From: Pseudomonas syringae
GTDB lineage: Bacteria > Pseudomonadota > Gammaproteobacteria > Pseudomonadales > Pseudomonadaceae
Direction of reading: 5' to 3'
NCBI RefSeq assembly: GCF_021605415.1
Contig: NZ_WKEQ01000006.1
Location: 1 to 64,000 of the forward strand
Length of the DNA stretch: 64,000 bases
Below the pieces are notes generated by a model that was not told the origin of the DNA, searched no databases, and saw only the letters and a program-made list of their open reading frames with translations. This document shows, in pieces, positions 44,421-52,475 of this stretch (position 1 is the stretch's first letter; every line of letters starts with the position of its first letter). Made by a program: the position numbers and the translations under genes.

Positions 44421-45976
44421 CTAATCCTTAAGACCGGTCGGAGCGATCAAGCTTGGAATGTCTTGGGCATCAGGATCGAAATCGAAAACGTAGCCGCTTT
44501 TCATGTCGCTGAAAGCCAAATGCACGATGGGCAGATAACGCCCGGTCTGTTCGTAGTAATCGCGTTGGAAAAAACGTGCTTGCGACAACCCTGACTCGGC
44601 TACATAAAAGAAAGCTTCAAGGGGAAGGCGGGAGGGTATGTCCTGAGGCCAGGTGGCAATGAATACTTCGTTGTGCTCAGCTTGATCATCAGGCCTGAGT
44701 TGCGCGCGCGCCTCAACACTGACAGCGAAAGGTTGTTGATCACCACTTAACGCACAACCGTGATAAGGGCTCGCTTGTGCATAAAAATGTTCGATGTAGG
44801 CCGCCACGGTGGTGATGCCTTGTTCTGCGCAAGGATGGCTTGTATCTGGGGCGTCTGAGTGAGCGTTGCAGCCGTCGCTGCGATGGAACGAGGCGGCATC
44901 AAAGGGAAACGCGCAGCGCACGGTCAGTGGATAACCGGTCGGTGCGGCCAGCTCTTTCATGATGAGCCCCTGGTTTTTTCCCCAGGCCAGACGCGGTAGA
45001 TGAACATCGGCTCGAAGGTAAGAAAAAGAAACACCGTTGCGTTCGATAGAGCCTGGACTCGGGTTCCATGCATGAAACGCTGTAGAGGCGTCAGTGGTGC
45101 GTATCAGCACGCCGTTGCAGTTGTAAGCCGCACTGTTACCTCGGCATGCCATAGCCGTATCGTCATAGCGTGCGTTCAATCGTGAAGCTGTTTGATAGCC
45201 GGAGTACAACTGATCCGAAAGGTCAAAGCCGAACACGCCGGTGGATGTTTGGGTCAGATCCATCCGCAGAATCGGCAGCCAGTCTCCTGTGGCGTGGAAA
45301 TAGTCACGTTGATCTCTTTGTGCTTCGAGCAGCGAACCGGATTGAGTCACGTCATAAAACAGGCTCTGCAGGGGAATCTGCTTTGGAGCGTCGGCGTTCC
45401 AGTTGCTTATCTGGACTTGCATCGGTTTTGCCGACCAATCGCCGTCGATGCCCTGATGGGCGATCAGGCTGGCATTGAACTGACCGGAAATTCGGGTACT
45501 CAATGAACACTGCTGATCAGGTTGCTGATTATGCTGCCGGAAATGGGTCAACCAACTCGCTGCGTCGGTCACACCTTGCTCATTACAGGAGCTTGCGTCC
45601 TGAGTTATTTGAGATGAAAAGGGAAGACCGCATCCAAACGCGGAGCGATTACCCGAGAGGAGTCGGTGAACACCACGCCATTGGTGGCTCTTGTCCGGCG
45701 AGTCCCGAGATCTTCCCGTAAATACGTAAAGCTCTCCGCGCCCAGTTGCGTGGCAATCTCGTCATGTTTCCAGAACTCACCTGATCGCGCGCTGCCGCGT
45801 ATCAACACACCGCTGCAAAAGTATGCCGGGTTGGCGCCGGCACATTCGGGCACGGTGTTCTGATAACGCTTGTTGAGCAGCTGAGCGGTTTCCGGGCCGG
45901 TGGCAGCTTGACCAACAGCACTGAACAGTACTAGCGCAAGCAGGCAGTGTTTGAGAACGAATACTAAGCTTTTCAT
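44421..45976 (-). pseudogene. tandem halovibrin-like secreted protein gene broken by a one-base frameshift
   Basis: First part 45976-45605: signal peptide MKSLVFVLKHCLLALVLFSA(VGQAA), then LLNKRYQNTVPECAGANPAY, CSGVLIRG, SFTYLRED, DAVFPFHLK and TAA. Reading one base earlier from the CCC-TTTT run gives SSQITQDASSCNEQG and runs without stop into the second part, DAASWLTHFRQHN to SLIAPTGLKD. That part repeats the same domain (CNGVLIRTTDAS, VSFSYLRADVHLPRLAWG, CAFPFDAASFHRSDGC, CAEQGITTVAAYIEHF, LPLEAFFYVAESGL). Whole gene about 518 codons, two copies of a halovibrin HvnA-like domain (family reported as secreted ADP-ribosyltransferases). Likely lost one T of five; GGGAGAG before the start. Confidence 0.65.
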
Positions 45977-46004
45977 GACACTCTCCCTAGGGGTTACACG
46001 TCCA

Positions 46005-46910
46005 TCAAGCTTGCGAGGTGCCGAGAATTTGCCAGACGGTGTCTGTGTTCTGACTACTGGCGTTGTCATTGACGGATGAGCCGTTAAGGTCATATGTCCA
46101 TGCCGTTCCAGCGCCCAGGGTATCCCCCGTCCATACCGGGTAATTCAGCCATTCCAGGTAGTCGGCGACAGGTCCGGAACTGGGGAAGTACAGCGTCCAC
46201 ATTCGCTTGATTTGAATTATCGTGAGCGGTTGCAATTGGGCGGCGGCGCACAGTCGGGTCATGCCTTCCCAGTCCGCACCAGGGCTCAGGAAATGCACTT
46301 CGTGAATACCCGTTACGGTCAGTTTGTAGCTGAACATTTGGTTCAGTGAGTCGGTAGCAGTGATGGTGCATGAGCCATTTTTGATCGCCGTCACCTCACC
46401 GGATCGCTCATTAACGGTAGCAATTGCCAAGTCGCTGCTCAGGTAAACGTATGGCCCGGTGCCCCATTTGGCTTCGCGAATCATGCGCGCTTCGACGGGG
46501 GGAGCTTGCGGTGGTTTTTCCACTGAGGCGACATAGTTATGCTCACTCAAATCCAGCGTCGCATCACTCTCGAATGGTTCTTTGAGCAACAGTTCAAGAG
46601 TCTCAGACGGTTCCCGCGAGCCTTCAAAAAACTGCACCTCATAGCGGATGGCTACGACATCGTCGACGCCGACGAACTCCTTGGCGGCCACAATGAACTC
46701 AATGTCCTTGCCGACGGCGGTCAAGCTGATCGGGAGGTCGTCAGCGTAGTGTTCACCCACATAGACGTAAACGTGATCGCGATAAGCCATGTCATCGTAA
46801 GGTTTGATTCGTACAGTTGCGCCCATGGCGGGAATTGTCGCGGGATCCAGCACTCCATCGGGAGCCTGATCCACCGAAGGAGGACTCAATGAGATTTGCG
46901 ATATTTTCAT
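46005..46910 (-). CDS. short modular protein: one Ig-like module, Big2 domain and unusual tail
   Basis: 301 residues with GAGG before the ATG. The first 110 are one module like those of the large neighbours (VDQAPDGVLDPATIPAMGAT, YRDHVYVYVGEHYADDLPIS, VVAIRYEVQFFEGS), matching VLEAPDGILNPADVPNGATV of the 51 kb protein. About 140-205 is a Big2 domain (VYLSSDLAIATVNERSGEVT). The last 95 (LCAAAQLQPLTIIQIKRMWT, WLNYPVWTGDTLGAGTAWTY) appear to be a divergent version of the lectin-like end of the 1503-residue protein. It lies 76 bases after the RCC1-type gene and 28 bases before the halovibrin-like gene, so it is the middle of a three-gene operon. No signal peptide. Confidence 0.75.
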   Translation of the reverse strand: MKISQISLSPPSVDQAPDGVLDPATIPAMGATVRIKPYDDMAYRDHVYVYVGEHYADDLPISLTAVGKDIEFIVAAKEFVGVDDVVAIRYEVQFFEGSREPSETLELLLKEPFESDATLDLSEHNYVASVEKPPQAPPVEARMIREAKWGTGPYVYLSSDLAIATVNERSGEVTAIKNGSCTITATDSLNQMFSYKLTVTGIHEVHFLSPGADWEGMTRLCAAAQLQPLTIIQIKRMWTLYFPSSGPVADYLEWLNYPVWTGDTLGAGTAWTYDLNGSSVNDNASSQNTDTVWQILGTSQA

Positions 46911-46986
46911 GACCTACCTCAGAAGGAAGTCACGCAACGCTCTATTTCGAGCGCCGCGCAACAGGTTCAAGGATTGCTTCCCTTGC

Positions 46987-49900
46987 TCAGGCGCGGTACG
47001 CCAAACGGCTGGCTTTGAGCGCCAGACCCCGGGATGCCGGATTGGCCAGGTAGGAAACCTTGCCTCTGAGTCGATCTTGTACGGCGCTGCTGTCGCCACC
47101 ACCGGCCGCGTTACCCCAAGTCACCACGCGACCGTCAGCGGTCAGTGCGGTGAAACCGTGGGTATTGTCATAGAGCGCCTGCACCTGGGTTAGTTGATCG
47201 ACAACCTCTGTGGTATCACCTCCAACCGTTGCGTTACCCCACGCGACAACCGTTCCATTCCTGCGCAGGGCGGCAAACGCCATTGACGAGCCGCATACCT
47301 GGACGATGTCATTCAATGTGGCGATGTCATCAGGTACCGCTCCTCCTTCCGCAGGGCGACCCCACGCGACCACTCGGCCATTGGCGCGACGCGCTGCGAA
47401 TGCTCGCCAGTTCGAACTGACTTCGACGATGTCCGTCAATCCTTCGATCAGCGGGTCTATCGTGCCGCCATACTCGGCGGTGCCCCAGGCCACCACTTGT
47501 CCGGTAGCGCGTCTTGCAGCAAAGGCTTGGGCGTTGGCGCAACTGAGTTCGATGATGTCGGTCAGGGCGGCGATTTCCGCCGGCACGTTGCCGCCATGGG
47601 TCGCATGGCCCCAACCTACAATTCGGCCATTGGCGCGATGTGCCGCAAACGCCCCGAAGCTGCCGATCAGCGTTTCAATGTCGGTGAGCCCGGCGACGTC
47701 AGCGGGTATTGTTCCGCCGTTACCCTCTAACCCCCAAGCCACCACGTGCCCGGTGGCACGCTGTGCCGCGAAAGCCTGGCCTGCGGCAGTGATGTGGACA
47801 ATGTCGGTCAACTCGGAAACCGGTGCGGGAATCGTTCCTCCGTCCGCAGCAGTGCCCCAAGCGACGATTCTGCCAGTCGTTTTCAGACCGGTGAATGCTG
47901 TGGCATTACCCACGACGTGAACGAAGTTCAGCGGGTCAATACCCGTCATGCTGCCGCCTTCGGCTGCCGTTCCCCACACAACCACCGCGCCGTTAGCGCG
48001 TCGTGCGGCGTACGCGCTACGTGTGCAACTCACTTCGACGATGTCGTCCATCGTGATGATGGTTGAAGGAATGAGTGCGCCATACTGAGCATTGCCCCAA
48101 CCCACCACATCGCCCACATCACGGTGCGCAACAAATGCCGCGAGCCCGGTCACCGTGGTATCGATGCCATTACCGAAAATGTTCGCCGGATTGAGTGTGA
48201 GCTGGTCGTCATTCGTGCGTACCTGCAACGGTTCATGAGGATGGACATCGCGCCATGTCGTTGCCGTTTTCCAATCGGTTTCAGCCGGATATTTCCATTG
48301 CGCCTGCAAGGGTTGGCCAGTCGTGGCGTTGAAGGCACTCAACATGCGGATCGCACTGGAAGCCCTGTAAGTGCTGCGGTTATAGCGCGCGCCCATGACC
48401 TTCAGCGTGCCGCTGCCGACCACCTTGCGCACGTCGTAAACCGATGGGTTTGAAGGGCCATCCGTGCCTCCTGCGGCTCGCTTCACGGTGTAAGTCAGGG
48501 CAATGCTGCCACCGTCGTTGGCGTCGATAACACTGTGCGGCACTTTGATTGACGACAGCTCCTTGTCCTCTTCCGCCGCCGATACCTTATGTGCGTACGT
48601 GGTGGTGGCCTGGCCTTCTACTGTGACTGTGATTTCGTCATCAGTCTTGAGTCGAGCGGTTGCCGGAATCAGGACGATCGCCCCATCGGGATATACATCG
48701 TCAGGATTCAACTGGTCTTTTTGCGGGCCGGTTGCTTGCGCAAAAGTAGCGAGCGGTAACGTGACAGTCTGCTCCTGCACTTGCAGCTCGTAATCCTCGC
48801 CCTGCGCTTCACCACCTTCAAACAGCACAACGTGATAACTGATAATGACGGTCTTATCCTTGCTGGCCTGCACGACGCTTTGGTCAACGGTAAATTTCAC
48901 TGGTAAGCCTTTGTTGTTACCAGTGATGACTTTGTCAGCTTCGTATACGGTGGCACCGTCCGTAGTAGTCCAGACCATGTAGAAATGATCGCCAGCGTTA
49001 TCGGGGTCGTTGGCTTCAATCTCCACTGTTGCACCGTTCGGTACGTCGGCGGGATTCAGAATGCCATCGGGCGCTTCCAGTACTTTCGCCGGTTTTAACT
49101 GCGGTAGTTCTTTTTGGCCAATGATGAAGGTCAATGGATTCGAGAAGCTGGTCTTGTCTGTATCGGCACGCAGAATCCTGTATTTGGCGGTTACAGACTG
49201 GCCGCGATTGGGCTTGATGTGATTTTCCACGAACTCGGCATTCAGGTTGAACCTGACATCTTTGTTTTCAGTCAGGCTGCTGAGAGTGACTGAGTCTTCT
49301 GTTGTGCCGGTAACGTCACCGACCCAGGTATAGGTCACGATGTCGCCACGCTTGCTGATATCGACGGTGGGTCTGGGGGCAATCAATCCGGTCCCGTTGG
49401 GCAGTTCGTCGGGATCCAGCGCGCCGTCGATCACGCTTTCGACTATGGGGTGGATCAGTTCGAACTGAGGCTCGCCGACCCTAAGTTGTGATGCCGGCCG
49501 GGAACTGCGCCGGACGGGCTCATCCGGGTCTTCACCTTCGCTCAGCAGGTCGTAGGAAAGATCCAGCGTGCCACCTTCAATGGTCTTCAGATGTTTGCCT
49601 TCGACAGGAATGAGGAAGCCTTCCTCATGCTCGACTTCGTTTTTGTCGGGGATATACCAAGTCAGATCCGGTTCGTATCGGCTGCCGTTGGGACGGGTAC
49701 CGCGCCATTTATGGTTTATCGCCATACCGTGTTTGATCATTGGGTCATGGGGTATGCGAATGTAGGTGGTGACCAAGTCCGGATCGATTGCGCCTTGATC
49801 GGCATGAGTCGCAATCGGTGCAGCAAGCCGTGTCGATTCACCGATGATCTGGATGAACTGGCCTTTGGAAGTCAAGGCGTTGCTTGCATCGGCGCTGCCG

Positions 49901-50997
49901 TCGCGTGTCAGTGTATAAGCGACGGTGGCTTGAGTTTTCGCCAGTGTGCGGATGTCCGCGTTCTTCATCGGTATGTCGAAAGTGTGCGGAATGTTACTGA
50001 CGGCAGTGGCAGGGCCATGGTACTCAACCACTTCGCCTGCCTGCGTCGTGCCACGTATCGTCACATTGATGACGTCATGTTCTTTGAACAATGGTGATGT
50101 GGCCGTTACGTGCACCGTGATGTCCTTGTCGCCCAGCGTGTCCAGATTCAGAATATTGTTTTGGGTTTCATCAACGATGGGGGCTGAAAGCACCGCGATG
50201 CCGGTTGAAACCCGGATGCGGGTTGCCTTGCACCAATCCTCCGATTCGTTGTGCACCAGATCGCGGATTTTGAAGCTGACGGCCAAGCCGATGCCGTCCG
50301 TATCGCCGGCCTTGAGGATGGTGTCCTTTTCGACGCGGATTATGATCGGATGGTTGGCCGGGTCGTCGATCTGCTCGGCGGTGAGCGGTGAAGAGTCCAC
50401 AAACTCTCCCCCCCAGCTCAGCTTGATGATGTCGCCGACAGCAGCGTCCGGATAAGGAGCGCCGGTGCCAGAGCGTGCACGAATGATGATCGGCACGCCT
50501 TCTTCAGCGATATCCATATCGACTATGCTGTTGACGATCTCGGGCGGGATGAACATGTACAGCTCTGAATGTTGACCGGGTTCCGGGTCAGTGTCTTGTC
50601 CGCCGGGAATTTCGATTTTGACGTAGAGCCTGACGGGCGGTTCGAACACTTCCTCTGCCTGTTTGTCCTTTTCAACCGCGTAAGTCAGCGTGTGAGAGCC
50701 CGTCAACAGATGGCGCGGTGCGACATACAACGTCACGCGTTCATTCACTTCGCTGTCTTCGGCGATCGTATGTTGATCGACTTGCCTGCCATCGAACAAC
50801 AGCCTGACCGCGTCACCCTTTCCCATCTTGGCCCATTCGGCAATGTAGACCTGCATGCCGTATTCGGGATTCAAGGTATGCGCGGCGGCGCGGTTGATTC
50901 CCCACTCGCCTGAGGGCAGGAGCGGACGGGTACGGTCAGGAATCTCGGGTGCAATCAAAGACCGTGCGGGTGTGTTTTTCACCGGTGGGACGAGCAT
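46987..50997 (-). CDS. modular Ig-like protein with C-terminal RCC1-like propeller
   Basis: 1336 residues from the ATG at 50997 (AGGAG eight bases upstream; a GTG at 51006 overlaps that ribosome site). No signal peptide. About 1-900: modules paralogous to the 1503-residue protein (GGQDTDPEPGQHSELYMFIP, AVGDIIKLSWGGEFVDSS, KRGDIVTYTWVGDVTGT). About 945-1330: nine repeats of about 41 residues such as AFAARRATGQVVAWGTAEYG then GTIDPLIEGLTDIVEVSSN, the VVAWG core marking an RCC1-type beta-propeller with short blades. Propellers of this type bind proteins or sugars. First gene of an operon with the short modular and halovibrin-like genes; dyad promoter at 51063. Confidence 0.8.
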   Translation of the reverse strand: MLVPPVKNTPARSLIAPEIPDRTRPLLPSGEWGINRAAAHTLNPEYGMQVYIAEWAKMGKGDAVRLLFDGRQVDQHTIAEDSEVNERVTLYVAPRHLLTGSHTLTYAVEKDKQAEEVFEPPVRLYVKIEIPGGQDTDPEPGQHSELYMFIPPEIVNSIVDMDIAEEGVPIIIRARSGTGAPYPDAAVGDIIKLSWGGEFVDSSPLTAEQIDDPANHPIIIRVEKDTILKAGDTDGIGLAVSFKIRDLVHNESEDWCKATRIRVSTGIAVLSAPIVDETQNNILNLDTLGDKDITVHVTATSPLFKEHDVINVTIRGTTQAGEVVEYHGPATAVSNIPHTFDIPMKNADIRTLAKTQATVAYTLTRDGSADASNALTSKGQFIQIIGESTRLAAPIATHADQGAIDPDLVTTYIRIPHDPMIKHGMAINHKWRGTRPNGSRYEPDLTWYIPDKNEVEHEEGFLIPVEGKHLKTIEGGTLDLSYDLLSEGEDPDEPVRRSSRPASQLRVGEPQFELIHPIVESVIDGALDPDELPNGTGLIAPRPTVDISKRGDIVTYTWVGDVTGTTEDSVTLSSLTENKDVRFNLNAEFVENHIKPNRGQSVTAKYRILRADTDKTSFSNPLTFIIGQKELPQLKPAKVLEAPDGILNPADVPNGATVEIEANDPDNAGDHFYMVWTTTDGATVYEADKVITGNNKGLPVKFTVDQSVVQASKDKTVIISYHVVLFEGGEAQGEDYELQVQEQTVTLPLATFAQATGPQKDQLNPDDVYPDGAIVLIPATARLKTDDEITVTVEGQATTTYAHKVSAAEEDKELSSIKVPHSVIDANDGGSIALTYTVKRAAGGTDGPSNPSVYDVRKVVGSGTLKVMGARYNRSTYRASSAIRMLSAFNATTGQPLQAQWKYPAETDWKTATTWRDVHPHEPLQVRTNDDQLTLNPANIFGNGIDTTVTGLAAFVAHRDVGDVVGWGNAQYGALIPSTIITMDDIVEVSCTRSAYAARRANGAVVVWGTAAEGGSMTGIDPLNFVHVVGNATAFTGLKTTGRIVAWGTAADGGTIPAPVSELTDIVHITAAGQAFAAQRATGHVVAWGLEGNGGTIPADVAGLTDIETLIGSFGAFAAHRANGRIVGWGHATHGGNVPAEIAALTDIIELSCANAQAFAARRATGQVVAWGTAEYGGTIDPLIEGLTDIVEVSSNWRAFAARRANGRVVAWGRPAEGGAVPDDIATLNDIVQVCGSSMAFAALRRNGTVVAWGNATVGGDTTEVVDQLTQVQALYDNTHGFTALTADGRVVTWGNAAGGGDSSAVQDRLRGKVSYLANPASRGLALKASRLAYRA

Positions 50998-51062
50998 GGC
51001 AGGCACTCCTGTCGAGGGCTTGGATGACAGGATTCATTTAGAGCTTGGGTGCGTGTTTTGCC

Positions 51063-51082
51063 TACTGTCAGATCTGACAGGT
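51063..51082 (-). promoter_or_regulatory. perfect CT-N12-AG palindrome (lux-box-like) and promoter of the RCC1-type operon
   Basis: CCTGTCAGATCTGACAGG is an 18-base perfect palindrome inside ACCTGTCAGATCTGACAGTA (gene direction). It also meets the las/rhl pattern CT-N2-CA-N2-TNT-N3-AG. TAAATGAA lies at 51040-51033, 20 bases after CAGTAGG, giving a -10 region and a leader of about 30 bases. Confidence 0.68.
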
Positions 51083-51109
51083 AAAAGCGTGTTTAAGACG
51101 AACGGTAAC

Positions 51110-51502
51110 TCAACCGCGCAGCGTTTTCTGCCGAAGGATATAAACCGTCACCAACACCGCACTGGTCAGCATGAAGACCCGTGCCCAGGGCAGCGGCACC
51201 AGATAACAGGAAAACAGAATGCTCGCCCACATCAGGCCGATCGCATAGACCTTGCCCTTGAGCGGAATGCCGTTGCCGTCGAGGTAGTCGCGGATCCATG
51301 GGCCGAGCCGGGGATGTCCGATCAGCCATTGATAGAAGCGCGGAGAGCTGCGGGCGAAGCAGGCTGCCGCCAGCAGGAGGAAAGGGGTGGTGGGTAAGAC
51401 AGGCAGGAAAATCCCGATCACTCCCAGCGCTACGCTCAGCCAGCCAATGGCCAACAGCACGTAGCGCAAAATCGGGGAGCGGCTGCCTATGGGGTTGTCC
51501 AT
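51110..51502 (-). CDS. DUF454 (YbaN) family membrane protein
   Basis: 130 residues from the ATG at 51502. Family marks are LLAIGWLSVALGVIGIFLPV then LPTTPFLLLAAACFARSSPR and the C-terminal helix pair (LMWASILFSCYLVPLPWARV). The FLPVLPTTPF motif with ARSS-x-R is diagnostic of DUF454/YbaN inner membrane proteins, whose role is unknown. It lies ten bases after the UPF0149 gene and is probably translated from the same mRNA. Confidence 0.85.
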   Translation of the reverse strand: MDNPIGSRSPILRYVLLAIGWLSVALGVIGIFLPVLPTTPFLLLAAACFARSSPRFYQWLIGHPRLGPWIRDYLDGNGIPLKGKVYAIGLMWASILFSCYLVPLPWARVFMLTSAVLVTVYILRQKTLRG

Positions 51503-51512
51503 AGGCCGGAAC

Positions 51513-52100
51513 TTAGTGGTGACGGGGCTTGAGGATCGCCGGTTTTTCGTCTGGCGCATTGCACAGCAGGTACAGCGCGGTCAGGGCTTCCGGGATCTGC
51601 ACGATCATGTCGTCCATCAGGTTGGCGTCGGCGGCGATGTCGGCGAACTCTGGCTGCTCGTCGAACAGGCCCGAACCGACCATGATCGGCAGGAGCATTT
51701 CGCTGACTTCGTCTTCGGCGGTTTCGAACCAGGCCTCTTCGCGCAGGAACACGCCTTCCATGAAGCCGATGCACCAGCCGCGCAGATCCGAATCGTCCGG
51801 CTCTTCGCCCAGATCCAGGTCGCATGGCAGTTCGAATTCTTCATCCGATGCCAGTTGACGGGCGATGTGTGCCTTGAGGCCGATCAGCGTTGCTTCGATC
51901 TCGGCGCGCTGGGCTTCGCTGCTGTAATGCGGCTCTTCGGCAAACAGGGCATCGATCCACTCGCGATCCGGCACGACTTCCGAGCAGATCGACAGCGCGG
52001 TGAGATAGCCGTGGGCGGCCACGTAGTCCAGCGCCTCGTCATGCAGTTCGTCGGCGTCGAGGAAGACTTGCAGGCGGGTTAGTTGCTCAGCGAAGGACAT
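51513..52100 (-). CDS. UPF0149 (YecA/YgfB-like) family protein
   Basis: 195 residues from the ATG at 52100, AAGG about ten bases upstream. Helical and acidic, with YVAAHGYLTALSICSEVVPD, LRGWCIGFMEGVFLREEAW and EALTALYLLCNAPDEKPAIL. The W-C-x-GF-x-x-G motif is the mark of this family. There is no C-terminal SEC-C zinc motif, as in the shorter YgfB type. Some family members affect regulation or beta-lactamase expression; the role of this copy is open. Confidence 0.83.
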   Translation of the reverse strand: MSFAEQLTRLQVFLDADELHDEALDYVAAHGYLTALSICSEVVPDREWIDALFAEEPHYSSEAQRAEIEATLIGLKAHIARQLASDEEFELPCDLDLGEEPDDSDLRGWCIGFMEGVFLREEAWFETAEDEVSEMLLPIMVGSGLFDEQPEFADIAADANLMDDMIVQIPEALTALYLLCNAPDEKPAILKPRHH

Positions 52101-52192
52101 TAAAGGGCTACCTTGGGGAATAAACAATGCGGGAATTCTAGGCCTTCTTGCGCGCTCAAGCCAGCCGCTCGGCAGATTTGCCCCCGTGACCT

Positions 52193-52278
52193 GTGTAGGA
52201 GCTGCCGAAGGCTGCGATCTTTTGATTTTGTTTTTAAAAGCCAGATCAAAAGATCGCAGCCTGCGGTAGCTCCTACAC
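52193..52278. repeat. long inverted repeat upstream of recQ
   Basis: GTGTAGGAGCTGCCGAAGGC plus TGCGATCTTTTGAT is mirrored by ATCAAAAGATCGCAGCCTGC plus GGTAGCTCCTACAC, a nearly perfect 35-base arm. It lies in the divergent gap before recQ. It is the best-preserved copy of this family in the window. Confidence 0.82.
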
Positions 52279-52475
52279 GGGGGATTGTGATTTCAGCCGA
52301 TGGTGTCTTATCAGCGGTGCCCTGTGCAGGGGAGGGCTCGGGTATACTGCCGCGCTTTGTGATCCCTGTCGGCGCGCGCGCTTGGTTGCAATGCGCGCTT
52401 ACGTTTTGTTTAAGCAGCCGCGGCTGTCCTGAACCAGCCTTTGCAGGGATGTTTCGGTAGATTTTTGGAGTTTTT

